Program-made: the position numbers and the translations under genes
Part shown: positions 26,172 through 36,498 of the stretch, one piece after another
Position numbering within the stretch: position 1 is the first letter of the stretch
Layout of the letters: every line of letters starts with the position of its first letter
The notes under the pieces: model-generated
The model's input: the letters and a program-made list of their open reading frames with translations, nothing else
The model's database searches: none
Told to the model about the DNA's origin: nothing
Assembly: GCF_017114995.1 (NCBI RefSeq)
Contig: NZ_JABXKL010000074.1
Coordinates: 1 to 64,000 of the forward strand
DNA from: Nostoc sp. NMS9
GTDB taxonomy: Bacteria; Cyanobacteriota; Cyanobacteriia; Cyanobacteriales; Nostocaceae
Direction: 5' to 3'
DNA: 64,000 nucleotides

Positions 26172-26834
26172 TTATTCTTTTAAACGAGGTATATTTGGTC
26201 TTACAAAGGTAGCTGAGGAATTAGTGCTTCGGGCATTAGTGCTTGAAGAAGCTGTAGTTGGCGAACTGAGATTCAAGAAATCAATGAGTTTAAGGGTACG
26301 ATTACGAATTTTCCAGCGCCCATTTCTGTTGACGACTTGATCTTCATAAGTGCCATTAGCGACATCAATGCTGGTTTCCGAGCGTTTGTGAGTCGCATGG
26401 AGGTAAGAAGTCATCGTTGCTTGATTATTTTGAACTGAAATGTTTATTGTACCCATCAAGTGTTGAGTAGCTGTATAACCATTTCCTTGAAATACTGAAT
26501 AGACAAAATCTGCCCAAGAATCTGTCCCATAACTTGTTTGAGTTGCCCCATCAGGAAAAATAGCAGTGAGGACTGAATCTTGAGTAAAACAATCTCGATA
26601 AATATTCTTTCCCTGTAGTAGATTTCCTCTACCAATAGCGTCAGTTCCCAGGGCGTAACAGGATGTTAATTTTTGAATTTCTAATTCTGCATTAGGTTGA
26701 GTTGCACTTGCTAGTTCAAACCTACCTCCAACAAACATCACAAGAGTGATTGCAAGCACAATCAAAGTTATACGATTTAACAGAAACGAAATAGCCTTTG
26801 AAACTATTCCCCCATTTTCTCTTCTTTTGTCCAC
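26172..26834 (-). CDS. Exported NTF2/SnoaL-like protein
   Basis: The 220-residue protein has a basic start and one hydrophobic segment (about 16-41: AISFLLNRITLIVLAITLVM) ending in ASA, a possible signal peptidase site, so the rest is probably extracytoplasmic. Residues 50-190 resemble a cone-shaped NTF2/SnoaL_4 domain: LEIQKLTSCYALGTDAIGRG, a DCFTQDSV segment, ATQHLMGTINISV, and DQVVNRNGRWKIRNRTLKLI. This family includes dehydratases and hydroxylating enzymes, but many members only bind ligands. The C-terminus is Ser/Thr-rich and low-complexity. Confidence 0.75.
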   Translation of the reverse strand: MDKRRENGGIVSKAISFLLNRITLIVLAITLVMFVGGRFELASATQPNAELEIQKLTSCYALGTDAIGRGNLLQGKNIYRDCFTQDSVLTAIFPDGATQTSYGTDSWADFVYSVFQGNGYTATQHLMGTINISVQNNQATMTSYLHATHKRSETSIDVANGTYEDQVVNRNGRWKIRNRTLKLIDFLNLSSPTTASSSTNARSTNSSATFVRPNIPRLKE

Positions 26835-27269
26835 AAGATGACTCCCTTAAATATTTACGATTTTCGCATCTTGTACTTTACCAAAAACTCAAGTTTTGGC
26901 TAATAATTTTAGCTCGTAAAATCTAGCTAATATGCTTGCATATTTTGCTAGCAATTATATTTGATATCCGCTAGAAAATCTCTTTTCTAGTAAACGAGCA
27001 AGCTAGTACATACAAGATTTGGTGTATACAATTAGTTATAACAGTTAATTAATAAGTTACAAGTGTTAATTGTAACTAAATATATGTTGATTTGATTAAG
27101 TAATAAAGTTACCACTTACATAGTTTGATTAATAGCAAAATGAATTTTAGTTTACCAATTTTCAAAAATCAAATAGAATTACTATAGCAATCCTGGAAGA
27201 TTCGTGATAAACTCCTCAACTTCTTTGGTAAGTCGAGAATCTGCTGCTAAAACTGTCAACAATTCCTTA
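26835..27269. other. AT-rich intergenic region
   Basis: These 435 bases are very AT-rich. They include AAAATCTCTTTTCTAGTAAAC and several TTGCTAGC/CTAGC stretches, with small palindromes (GCTAGAAAATCTCTTTTCTAG). The part at 27181-27269 looks coding on the minus strand in the +1 frame relative to the adjacent kinase (see findings). I see no other gene. Confidence 0.45.
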
Positions 27270-30200
27270 TTATCCCAAAATCGGAATAGAAATTATAAAT
27301 TGTGTTCCTTGTCCCAATACTGATTCACAAATCAAATTTCCACCATGATTTTCAACTATAATTTGCCGACTAATAGATAATCCTAATCCCGTACCTTTTC
27401 CTACGCATTTGGTAGTAAACAAATTTTCAAAAATGCATTCTTTAACTTCTTCAGGCATTCCTTTGGCATTATCTTGAATCTTAATTACCACCTTGTCATT
27501 ATCTACTTGTAGATAAGTCTCAATAGTAATAATATTAGGATACTTTTCTTGAATTTCTAAAAAATCACGACCGATATTTGCTTCTTCTAAAGCATCGATT
27601 GCATTTGCAATAATATTCATAAATACCTGATTCAATTGTCCCAAATAGCATTTTACTGATGGAATATCTGCATAGTGCTTAATAATCTTAATTGCTGGAC
27701 GATTATGATCAGCTTTCAGACGATGTTGTAAAATCATCAATGTACTATCAATACCTTCATGGATATTAGCTAATACTTTAGAGGTAGTATCAGCACGAGA
27801 AAAAGTACGGAGAGAGGTACTAATATTACGAATGCGCTGTGTCCCTACTGTCATACCATCAATCATTTTTGGTAAATCTTTTAGCAGGAAATCTATATCT
27901 ATCTCTTCGGCTTTTTCTTCAATTTCAGCGCCAGGATTGGGGAATTTTTCTCGGTACAGTTGCAGATAGTTTATTAAATCTTTAACAATATGTTTTGCTT
28001 GGGTAATACTACCTGTGATAAAACCAATAGGGTTATTTATTTCGTGTGCTACACCTGCAACTAAATTACCCAAAGAAGACATTTTTTCACTTTGGATAAG
28101 TTGTAGTTGTGCCTCTTGTAAATCTTTTATCGATTGTTCTAATTCTTTAGATTTCTCTTGCGCCCTTGTGTACAAACTGGCATTTTCTATGGCAATAGCC
28201 ATTTGAGAAACTAAGACTTTTAATACCTCTACCCTTTCTAGAACAAAAGCTCCTGATGATAACTGGTTTTCTAAATAAATAATACCAGTAAGCTGTGATT
28301 GGTACATAATGGGCAAACAAAAGATTGATTTTGTTTGAGATTTTTGGATATAGATATCAAAATTAAAAGGCTCTGTAGCTATTGCATCATTTAATACAAT
28401 ATATTGCTGAGTTCGGAGAACGTAATTAATCACAGACAGCGGTAAATCTTCATAGGTTTCAACAGGAATAGAACGTAAAACCGTCACCACATCGTCAGTA
28501 GCATTTCCAGAAGCTTCAATATACAGGTGATTATCTTTAAGTAGGAGTAGTGCTGCTTTTTGTGCGGCAGCATTTTCTAGTAAAATTTGGATCAGCTTAC
28601 CCAATAAATTTTCTAAAACAATTTCATTAGTAATCGCTTGTGAAAACTTGATGAATGCATTAAAATCTAGAAAATCGCTCAAGCTGATATTGGTAGTAGT
28701 GTTAGTAGTAATATGAGTTGTATCAATTTTTGAACTAGTGTTTTCTATGGTAGTAGTTTGTCCTACTAGAAAAACATACTTTGATTCTAAGTGTTTAACT
28801 TTAGCGATCGCACCCCAACGAATATAGGCATAATAGGCTTTAGTTATATAAGTTTGATGAATTAATTCTTTACCTAGAGACTGATAGAATTTTCCAGCTA
28901 ACTCATAGGCTAAAGCTTCTTCTTGGAGGAAACCGTTTGCTTGAGATTTGGCAATAGAGTTTTCATAATAGTCCATTGCTTCTAGCTTTTGACCCAAAAC
29001 CTGATACCGTTCTGCCTCCACGAGATAAAATCTATGTAAGTGATTGGTGGGAGCATGAGTAGCCCAGAGTTCCATCTTTTGCTGATTAGCTTGGACTTTT
29101 TCTAGAATAGCTTGCTTCTCAGACTCTTTAGCACTATTATATATTGCCAAGTGAGCTAAAGAATCGTAGAAATAAAACACTGGAACAACAAACAACCCTG
29201 TAACACCACCTAAAGATTTTTCTGCGATCGCAGCATTTTCTACAGCTTTAAAATACTCCCCAAATATGTAAGAGAGCATTAGCTTATTAACAAATAAATG
29301 GTTAATTGTGTAAAGGTCATTTACTTGCTGATGAATTGGCAGCATACTTTGTTCGTCGTAAGCTTCTCCAATTAAACAGTCCACATTTTCAAAACTTCCT
29401 TTCAAGTTCAGCACTGTTTGCAAATACACTGAGTTCCAAGTAAAAGCTACTTGTTGCTTGATTTTTTTCAGCGAATCACAATAAGCTATCAGTTCTTTTT
29501 CTAGAACCCAAAGTTCCTTACCCAGCCAAAATGAATGATAGGGATAAATGTAACCACAATAACCAGCATATTCTAAATCTCCAGTCTCCAGACCACTAGA
29601 ATATCCTGACATTGATGATGTTAATGTCTCTCTAACATGCTCTTTCCAATGCATAACATGGGCACTAACAACCGTCAGAATTTTTGCCTTGAGTTCTTCA
29701 GCATTAAATTGTGACACCAGACGTGAAGCTAATTTCCCAAATTCATAGCCAGAATCAATTTCTCCTTGAATTCCACAAAGAAGTAATCCATAAAGACTAT
29801 AACCATAGGCAGATACAGCCGTATTTCCATACCTTAAGGACAAATTGACCATTTTACAAACAATAATTGGCATCATTGCAGGAGCAGTTTGAAAAGCCGC
29901 AGGGAGAACTCCCATTAAGATTCTCATAGCTGCAATCTTGTTAGGATCGGTCATTAATGGTAAGTTAATTAAATCCGCAATAGCTTTCCCTTTCAAAGAA
30001 GCAGCGATTTCATCCATCCCCTGTTGAATATCAGTTGATGTCGGTTCGTCTGGAAAACTTATTCCTAACAATTGCAAAATTGATACTGCGGTTTGAATAG
30101 CTTCCAATTGCTTGCTTTGAATGATACAAGCAATAATCTGTACTTCATAGACTTTCACTTTATCTAAAAGAGTTTTGGCTTCTTGCTGCACCACCTCAGC

Positions 30201-32693
30201 CCATTTTTGCATCTGCTCAAAATCACCGCCCAGATAGGCTACCTCTGCGGCTCCTTCATATAAACCAATGGTTAAGGTATATTCCGTTTGCCAAGCATCT
30301 ATATTTAAAAGTTCTATCCCATTTGTGAAGTATTTAAGAGCAGCTTCGTAAGCTGTAGAAGCTTTAGCTTTTCGTCCTGCAACTAAATTTAATCGTGCCA
30401 ATTCAGTTTTTTCAGATTGCTCTATCAGGTTAACAATACCTACATTTAACTGATTGACGATATCAAAAATATTAGCTTCTATTTCCTCTTTAGGTATATT
30501 TTGAAGAAGCAATTGCCCAATTCTCAGGTGAGTAGATTTCTTGAGTTCTTCTGGAATTAAGGAATATGCTGCTTGTTGTACTCTGTCATGCAAGAACTTG
30601 TAACCCACCCGTGAAGTGTCAAAATTTAAATTAACCGCTTCTTCTTGATTAAAAACTAAGGGAATGCGGTAAGCTTCACTTAAAGGCAGAATTAATCCCG
30701 CTTGCAAAGCTGAGTGTAAATCATTTGCTGTCAAAGAAGGTGATTTTTCATTGACTATCGATAAAATATCCAGACTAAATCTGTCGCCTACACAAGCTGC
30801 TAATTTTAAAACATCTTGGGTGAACTTTGGTAATTTTTCAACTCGACTGGCAACTAACTCAACTACATTTTTATCAGTAATTCCAATTGCGTGAATATCC
30901 TCTAGGCTCCATTGCCATTTAGCATTATTAAAGTCAAATGTTAACAGTTTTTCTTGATGAAGTGCCTGAATTAGTTGTGTTATAAAAAATGGGTTTCCGC
31001 CTGTTTTGTTACAAATTAACTCAGCTAGCTTAATAATTTCCTTGTTAAAGATTTCGATTTCTTCACCCTGCTTAACCTCTATTTCTTGAAGAGTTTCGGT
31101 AACTAGCTGAGTTACATTATCTAAATTTAAAGGTTGCAATACAAGATTATTAACAACCGTACCACTATTTCTAATCTCTTCTATTTTTTGGATTAAAGGA
31201 TGTGCTGAACTAACTTCATTATCTCTATATGCACCAATAAATAAAAAGTATTTGCTATCAGTATCAGTTATCAGCAGTTGAATTAGATTTAAAGTGGCTG
31301 AATCTGCCCATTGTAAATCATCTAAAAATATGACTAATGGGTGCTCTTTTTGAGTAAAAACTTGGATAAATTCTTTAAAAACATGATTGAATCGATTTTG
31401 TGATTCTGTTGCACCAATTTGCGCAACTTCCGGCTGTGTACCGATGATTAATTCTACTTCTGGAATTACATCAGTAATAACTTTTCCATTTGTTCCTAAA
31501 GCTGATAAGATTTTATTACGCCATATTTCTATTTTTTCATTATTCTCGGTCAGCAAATACCGCATTAAATATGCAAAAGCTTGAATTAAAGAAGCATAAG
31601 GTATATTTCGTTTTAACTGATCAAATTTACCAGAAATAAAGTATCCTTGTCTGCGAGTAATGGGTTTATTAACTTCGTTGACTAGAACTGATTTGCCAAT
31701 TCCAGAATAACCAGAAACTAGCATCATTTCACTAGTTCCAGATGTAACTCGCTCAAATGCAGCTAAAAGTTCATTAACTTGTTCTTCACGACCATATAAT
31801 TTTTGAGGAATTAATAACTGGCTCAATATATCCAAACGACCTGGAACAAAATCAGTAATGATTCCCTTCGTTTCTAACTGCTTGAGACATAATTCTAAAT
31901 CTGCTAATAAACCTGTAGCACTTTGATATCTATCTTCTGCATTTTTCGCCATCAGCTTCATCACAATTTCAGAGACAGCAGTAGGAATTTGTGAATTTAA
32001 TGATTGCGGGTTTATCGCTCGAACTGCAATATGGCTATAAACTACTTCTAGGGGGTCTTGGCTAAAAAATGGTATTTTATCAGTGAGCATTTCATATAAA
32101 GTCACGCCAAGGGAATAAAAGTCGGTGCGATAATCAAGAATGCGATTCATTCTCCCAGTTTGTTCAGGAGACATGTAGGCAAGTGTGCCTTCAACGCAGT
32201 TAGGGTTATTAAATTGGGGATTTTCCTTATTGAGCCGGGAGGCTATACCAAAGTCAGCGAGTTTAACAATACCTGTCTGGGAGTTAATTATGATGTTATT
32301 GGGTTTGATGTCTTTATGAATAATCTGGTTATTATGCAAATAATCTAAAGCTTTAGTCAGTTGAATAGCAATCTTTAAATGGTTAATTAAGTCAAGTTTT
32401 TTTGTTTGTAGCAGTTGAGCTAAAGACTGACCACCAAAGTCTTCTAACAACAGTCCTAAACGGTTTTCAAAGGTTTCTAGACTGATAGCTTTAACTATAT
32501 TGGGATGGTCTAAACCTTGCTGAATTTGATACTCATTTTTAAGGCGAGTAAAGGCTTCAAGGGTCGGATATTCATTTTTAAGCAGCTTGAGGATAACTCG
32601 CTGTTGCGTCTTTGGCGTTTGTGCTTGATAAATAATTGTTTGGATTCCTTCGTGGAGAGTCGAGTTGATTTGGTATCCAGTACGATTTGGCAT
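27270..32693 (-). CDS. Giant hybrid Ser/Thr kinase - ATPase - GAF - histidine kinase (1807 aa)
   Basis: Domains in order: a Ser/Thr protein kinase (about 5-270) with HKDIKPNN (Asp128) and ADFGIAS; an ATPase domain with P-loop GYSGIGKS from residue 328 and LDDLQWAD as Walker B; a long helical TPR-like region (about 740-1300); a GAF domain (about 1345-1500); HisKA with His1550 in GVAHEINNP; and an ATPase with MNIIANAIDALEEA, IQDNAKGMPEE and GTGLGLSIS. This architecture is typical of large cyanobacterial two-type kinases. It begins MPNRTGYQI; the kinase lacks a clear glycine-rich loop but keeps the Lys (VILKLL). It has no receiver domain. A related 2376-residue protein is at 45362. It is flanked by AT-rich intergenic sequence and appears monocistronic. 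Confidence 0.93.
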   Translation of the reverse strand: MPNRTGYQINSTLHEGIQTIIYQAQTPKTQQRVILKLLKNEYPTLEAFTRLKNEYQIQQGLDHPNIVKAISLETFENRLGLLLEDFGGQSLAQLLQTKKLDLINHLKIAIQLTKALDYLHNNQIIHKDIKPNNIIINSQTGIVKLADFGIASRLNKENPQFNNPNCVEGTLAYMSPEQTGRMNRILDYRTDFYSLGVTLYEMLTDKIPFFSQDPLEVVYSHIAVRAINPQSLNSQIPTAVSEIVMKLMAKNAEDRYQSATGLLADLELCLKQLETKGIITDFVPGRLDILSQLLIPQKLYGREEQVNELLAAFERVTSGTSEMMLVSGYSGIGKSVLVNEVNKPITRRQGYFISGKFDQLKRNIPYASLIQAFAYLMRYLLTENNEKIEIWRNKILSALGTNGKVITDVIPEVELIIGTQPEVAQIGATESQNRFNHVFKEFIQVFTQKEHPLVIFLDDLQWADSATLNLIQLLITDTDSKYFLFIGAYRDNEVSSAHPLIQKIEEIRNSGTVVNNLVLQPLNLDNVTQLVTETLQEIEVKQGEEIEIFNKEIIKLAELICNKTGGNPFFITQLIQALHQEKLLTFDFNNAKWQWSLEDIHAIGITDKNVVELVASRVEKLPKFTQDVLKLAACVGDRFSLDILSIVNEKSPSLTANDLHSALQAGLILPLSEAYRIPLVFNQEEAVNLNFDTSRVGYKFLHDRVQQAAYSLIPEELKKSTHLRIGQLLLQNIPKEEIEANIFDIVNQLNVGIVNLIEQSEKTELARLNLVAGRKAKASTAYEAALKYFTNGIELLNIDAWQTEYTLTIGLYEGAAEVAYLGGDFEQMQKWAEVVQQEAKTLLDKVKVYEVQIIACIIQSKQLEAIQTAVSILQLLGISFPDEPTSTDIQQGMDEIAASLKGKAIADLINLPLMTDPNKIAAMRILMGVLPAAFQTAPAMMPIIVCKMVNLSLRYGNTAVSAYGYSLYGLLLCGIQGEIDSGYEFGKLASRLVSQFNAEELKAKILTVVSAHVMHWKEHVRETLTSSMSGYSSGLETGDLEYAGYCGYIYPYHSFWLGKELWVLEKELIAYCDSLKKIKQQVAFTWNSVYLQTVLNLKGSFENVDCLIGEAYDEQSMLPIHQQVNDLYTINHLFVNKLMLSYIFGEYFKAVENAAIAEKSLGGVTGLFVVPVFYFYDSLAHLAIYNSAKESEKQAILEKVQANQQKMELWATHAPTNHLHRFYLVEAERYQVLGQKLEAMDYYENSIAKSQANGFLQEEALAYELAGKFYQSLGKELIHQTYITKAYYAYIRWGAIAKVKHLESKYVFLVGQTTTIENTSSKIDTTHITTNTTTNISLSDFLDFNAFIKFSQAITNEIVLENLLGKLIQILLENAAAQKAALLLLKDNHLYIEASGNATDDVVTVLRSIPVETYEDLPLSVINYVLRTQQYIVLNDAIATEPFNFDIYIQKSQTKSIFCLPIMYQSQLTGIIYLENQLSSGAFVLERVEVLKVLVSQMAIAIENASLYTRAQEKSKELEQSIKDLQEAQLQLIQSEKMSSLGNLVAGVAHEINNPIGFITGSITQAKHIVKDLINYLQLYREKFPNPGAEIEEKAEEIDIDFLLKDLPKMIDGMTVGTQRIRNISTSLRTFSRADTTSKVLANIHEGIDSTLMILQHRLKADHNRPAIKIIKHYADIPSVKCYLGQLNQVFMNIIANAIDALEEANIGRDFLEIQEKYPNIITIETYLQVDNDKVVIKIQDNAKGMPEEVKECIFENLFTTKCVGKGTGLGLSISRQIIVENHGGNLICESVLGQGTQFIISIPILG

Positions 32694-32878
32694 TGATTTT
32701 TGCCTATAAAGTTATAAAATTAGTATCATCCCTGTTCTATCGTGAAAGGGGTTCTAGTTTAATTATTCCCAGTACGTAGAAAATTATTAACATTGCGTTT
32801 CGGTATTCAAGGGTTGTAAATTAAAAAGCGATTATTTGCTTGTAACGGAAACTAGCGGCTAAAATCTGACTGTAACTT

Positions 32879-33415
32879 TTACGCCAACCGCAGATAAGGA
32901 CACTTCTGTAAAAATCCAGATGCCTTGTTGTGGGCATGTAAATTATGAGTATGCGTTGGCGTAGGTCGAATAATGCCACCAAATAGGTCATCCAACCCGT
33001 AAGGGGTGAAAAATTGCCATTGTCCTTGAGCATTTAGTCGAACTCCCACAGCAGTAGCGGTGTGCAGCCAATCTGTGATGCCATCCTCTGTACTAGTATA
33101 AGGTCTACTACCAAGACGCCAACGAGCAAAACTGGCTTGATTTTTGACATCAAACTCGTCATCAGGAAATTGTTCTGTGAGAGTCGCTTTTGCTGCTAGT
33201 TCCTGGGAACGGTTCCCCTCTATATCAAAGAATGCAATATCGAAATCTTTAATAATTAACCCATAGTCATTGCCAAAAATTGAAGACCAAACGGTGTTTC
33301 GGACTGCACCCCCTGCTAACCACCAGTTAGGTAGATTTAGTTGAGCGATCGCAGGTAATACTGTATTAATACCTGTATCAGCTAAAATCATCTGTAGACG
33401 AGTGTTACTATTCAT
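32879..33415 (-). CDS. Nucleotidyltransferase-like protein (COG3575 type)
   Basis: The 178-residue product has NWWLAGGAVRNTVW and DFDIAFFD, the two motifs of the nucleotidyltransferase-like family represented by COG3575 (the second holds the Asp-x-Asp metal site). It continues with NQASFARWRLG and DWLHTATAVGVRL, conserved in that group. The family's biological substrate is not known. The gene has a start at ATG 33415 with a purine-rich upstream stretch (TAGGAATGTG). It is co-oriented with the large kinase 186 bp downstream. Confidence 0.8.
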   Translation of the reverse strand: MNSNTRLQMILADTGINTVLPAIAQLNLPNWWLAGGAVRNTVWSSIFGNDYGLIIKDFDIAFFDIEGNRSQELAAKATLTEQFPDDEFDVKNQASFARWRLGSRPYTSTEDGITDWLHTATAVGVRLNAQGQWQFFTPYGLDDLFGGIIRPTPTHTHNLHAHNKASGFLQKCPYLRLA

Positions 33416-33609
33416 ATCACATTCCTAGGATTGTCAAGTAGAAGGTGAAAATATTATCATTCATATTTCATTAAACTTACGGTGTTGATAGTCCTGTTGT
33501 GATACTTTGCAGGTCAATGTTTATCACCAGAACTTCTGTAGTCATAGTATAAATAAAACAGGTTGCACAGAAGGTTAAATTGTGAATTTAGAATTTAGAA
33601 TATTTATTT

Positions 33610-34878
33610 ATGGAAGATTTATTTGCGCGACTAGAACGCACACTCAATCCTGAACTGCCTTCCCTAACAGAGTCACAACAAAAACTCCTCCAAGAACTCA
33701 GTATTGATGAAAATAAACCCGGTACGATTCTACATGACTTTCAAACTCTGATAGATTTCTTACAACCAAATGGAGTAGAAGTTAGTAGTGTTAATAACCT
33801 TCTACCGCTAAAAGTACTATCAGAAGTTAATTCTCGGTTAAGTCATCCAATTGAAACTAAACTCAAACGCCCCGTACAGAAATCATACCCCTACATTAAT
33901 GGACTATATCTGTTATTACGCAGTTCTGGAATAGCCCAAATTAAATCCCAAGGGAAGAAGCAGGTTTTAGTTTTAGATGCCGCAACTTTGCAATCATGGT
34001 CAAGCCTCAATCCAACCGAACGCTATTTCAACTTATTAGAAGCCTGGTTGATTTGGGGAAATAACGAAGTTTTGGGTGAACATCAAGATTCATTAGGGAA
34101 TTTATTTAGATGTATTCAACTTTGGCCCCGCGTCCCAGATAAAGGTTTAAAATTTCCTAAATATGAAGATCAAAATAATATTAGTTATTACCCCGCTCTG
34201 CATAATGTTGCTCTATTAGAGTTATTTGGATTGTTATCTACCAAACATGGGAAACCACAAGAAGGCAAAGGGTGGCGCATTACTAGTTTACAACGCTTAC
34301 CCTTTGGTGATGCTCTGTTGCAATTCCTCTTTCCCTTAGGTATACGAGGAGAATTACAGGATGATGTAAATGTTAGTTTTGGAAAATTACAGTCACATTT
34401 TCAACCATTTTTTCCAGAATGGGAGCATAATTTACTTGTTCCCAAGCAAGGCTTCACTGATGGTATTTATATTTTCAAAGTATCCCTTTTTGAGCCTTGG
34501 CGACGCATTGCCATACCAGCAAAAAAACCATTAAGCTGGCTAGCAGAGATAATTCTCGATGCTTTTGACTTTGATTACGATCACCTGTACGAGTTTAGTT
34601 ATAAAGACCATTTTGGTCGCATAATAAAAATCGGTCATGCTTACATGGAAACACCCCCATTTGCCGACCAAGTACAGATTGGTGATTTGTCTCTAGAACC
34701 AGGTGGTAAAATGACCTATCTTTATGATTTTGGTGACAACTGGAAATTTGATGTGCAGTTAGAAGCAATTAATCCACCTGATAACAAAATCAAGAAACCG
34801 AAGATTTTAGAAGTTTACGGAAATGCACCTCAACAGTATTGGAGTGAGGATGATGAATTGGATGAAGATGAAGGATGA
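33610..34878 (+). CDS. Plasmid pRiA4b ORF-3-like protein
   Basis: Residues about 283-415 match the pRiA4b ORF-3-like domain: IYIFKVSLFEPWRRIAIPA, DAFDFDYDHLYEF, and KMTYLYDFGDNWKFDVQLE. The N-terminal 280 residues form an uncharacterised mostly helical region (FQTLIDFLQPNGVEVS; YFNLLEAWLIWG), a common partner of this domain. The C-terminus is acidic (SEDDELDEDEG). The domain occurs in transposon and plasmid passenger genes, and its activity is unknown to me. No mobile element ends are visible beside it. Confidence 0.85.
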   Translation: MEDLFARLERTLNPELPSLTESQQKLLQELSIDENKPGTILHDFQTLIDFLQPNGVEVSSVNNLLPLKVLSEVNSRLSHPIETKLKRPVQKSYPYINGLYLLLRSSGIAQIKSQGKKQVLVLDAATLQSWSSLNPTERYFNLLEAWLIWGNNEVLGEHQDSLGNLFRCIQLWPRVPDKGLKFPKYEDQNNISYYPALHNVALLELFGLLSTKHGKPQEGKGWRITSLQRLPFGDALLQFLFPLGIRGELQDDVNVSFGKLQSHFQPFFPEWEHNLLVPKQGFTDGIYIFKVSLFEPWRRIAIPAKKPLSWLAEIILDAFDFDYDHLYEFSYKDHFGRIIKIGHAYMETPPFADQVQIGDLSLEPGGKMTYLYDFGDNWKFDVQLEAINPPDNKIKKPKILEVYGNAPQQYWSEDDELDEDEG

Positions 34879-35016
34879 GGAAGATTTAAAAAAGTGTAGA
34901 TAATGAAAATTTCCTCGTGTCCCCGTGTCTTTTGTTTGTGTCTACTAAAACCCGCTTTAAGATTGAAATAGTTTTAGTTACAATAAAGTAATACAAATTG
35001 TCAGGAGATAAAAGCT

Positions 35017-35472
35017 GTGAATCTTCCATATACTGGAGGTTGTCAATGTGGACAGATTCGTTATGAAATTCATGCTCAACCTTTAACCCTATACCTATGC
35101 CACTGCAAGGAGTGTCAGAAACAATCTTCTAGTGCCTTTGGTATGTCTCTTACAGTATTACGAGATGCTGTTGTAATTGTTCAGGGAAAACCGAAAGCTT
35201 GGACTCGGAAAAATGATAGCGGACGTGAAGTAAATAATCTGTTCTGTGGCGACTGCGGAACGCGATTATTCCATGAAAGGACTTACAATCCAAATACTAT
35301 CAATGTCAAAGCTGGAACCTTAGATGATACAAGTTGGTTACGCCCAGTGGGTAATATTTGGACACGTAGTGCCCAGTCATGGGTGATAATTTCAGACCAA
35401 TTGCTCAACTATGACGGGCAACCAGAAGATACGCAGGCTTTATGGGAAAAATGGAAACAACAACATCCATAA
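35017..35472 (+). CDS. GFA-family (glutathione-dependent formaldehyde-activating-like) zinc protein
   Basis: GTG 35017 is the start, with AGGAGATAAAAGCT upstream. The 151-residue protein has the GFA/CENP-V pattern: Cys9-x-Cys11 (GGCQCGQIRYE), Cys28-x-Cys30-x-x-Cys33 (CHCKECQ) and Cys77-x-x-Cys80 (FCGDCGTR), which bind two zinc ions. Members bind S-hydroxymethyl-glutathione or related adducts, but most are uncharacterised. No operon partner is visible. Confidence 0.88.
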   Translation: MNLPYTGGCQCGQIRYEIHAQPLTLYLCHCKECQKQSSSAFGMSLTVLRDAVVIVQGKPKAWTRKNDSGREVNNLFCGDCGTRLFHERTYNPNTINVKAGTLDDTSWLRPVGNIWTRSAQSWVIISDQLLNYDGQPEDTQALWEKWKQQHP

Positions 35473-35829
35473 ATGCATAACTCCTGATATTAGACATCAT
35501 ATTCCTGACACTTAAATCAATGCCCTTGATTGTTAGTCTAACTCATGACTGTACCAAAGAAGATAATGATAATATTTTACTGGGAAAGTGCTTTAATGAA
35601 CATATTAAATTATTTAAAAAAGTAATAGTAAACTCAAATTATAAGTTCAGCTTGTGTATCATATATATTTCCACTTGTCTGCAAATCATTAATAAAGCTA
35701 ACACACTATTAATATTTCACATGAAAAATTACTGGATATTTTCAATCAAGTAATTTAAGTGAAATTGGATAAGTAAGACGATTTTGGTTCATTTTCAACA
35801 CTTTTAACAGCTATTTCTAGACAAGCTTG
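35473..35829. other. AT-rich intergenic region
   Basis: A 77-codon frame (35520-35753) runs here but has no ribosome binding site, no recognisable domain and poor codon character (Ile/Asn/Lys-rich), so I do not call it a gene. I see no RNA structure; a cobalamin riboswitch for the downstream adenosyltransferase is not evident. Confidence 0.4.
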
Positions 35830-36498
35830 ATGAAAAACGATACACCGAACCCAGACCAAGAAATTGGGCGCTTGATTGATGAGGTAATGTCTTCATCTCT
35901 GACTGATGAACAGTACCGCAAAAAGATGCAGCGACGCAAAGAAGTGCAAGACAAGCGCATAGCAGAAGCTGTACCAGAAAAAGGGTTAATTATTGTAAAT
36001 ACTGGTAACGGTAAGGGTAAAACCACTGCGGCTTTGGGGATGGTATTGCGATCGCTCGGTCACGGGTATAAAGTAGCGATCATTCAATTCATCAAAGGTA
36101 GCTGGGAACCTTCCGAAAAAAGGGTTTTCAGCTATTGGGAAGACCAGATAGAATTTCACGCAATGGGCGAAGGCTTTACCTGGGAAACTCAAGACCGCGA
36201 TCGCGATCTTGACAAAGCTAGCGCCGCATGGGAGAAATCGTTAGAGTACATTCGCAACCCAGACTTTCATCTAGTGTTATTAGACGAAATCAATATCGCC
36301 CTCAAAATGGCTTACTTACCAGTAGAAGACGTTTTAGCAGGTTTGGCGCAAAAACCCGCTAACAAACACGTTATTCTCACAGGTAGAGGCGCACCACCTG
36401 CTTTAATTGAGCGTGCTGACTTAGTAACTGAAATGACCCTAGTTAAGCACCCTTTCCGAGATCAAGGTGTGAAAGCACAACCGGGAATTGAGTATTGA
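35830..36498 (+). CDS. cobO: Cob(I)yrinic acid a,c-diamide adenosyltransferase
   Basis: ATG 35830 is used (TTG at 35827 is also possible). The 222-residue protein has the P-loop GNGKGKT at 59-65, then AALGMVLRSLGHG, a VAIIQFIKG strand, WEPSEKRVFSYW, DLVLLDEINIA-like LVLLDEINIALKM and HVILTGRGAPPALIERADLVTEM, all diagnostic of CobO/CobA/BtuR. It transfers the adenosyl group of ATP to cob(I)yrinic acid derivatives in adenosylcobalamin synthesis. It stands alone, not in a cob operon. Confidence 0.95.
   Translation: MKNDTPNPDQEIGRLIDEVMSSSLTDEQYRKKMQRRKEVQDKRIAEAVPEKGLIIVNTGNGKGKTTAALGMVLRSLGHGYKVAIIQFIKGSWEPSEKRVFSYWEDQIEFHAMGEGFTWETQDRDRDLDKASAAWEKSLEYIRNPDFHLVLLDEINIALKMAYLPVEDVLAGLAQKPANKHVILTGRGAPPALIERADLVTEMTLVKHPFRDQGVKAQPGIEY

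Noticed and set aside
35520-35753. 77-codon frame between GFA and cobO
   Set aside because: It lacks a ribosome binding site, recognised motif and normal codon use; the region is simply AT-rich.
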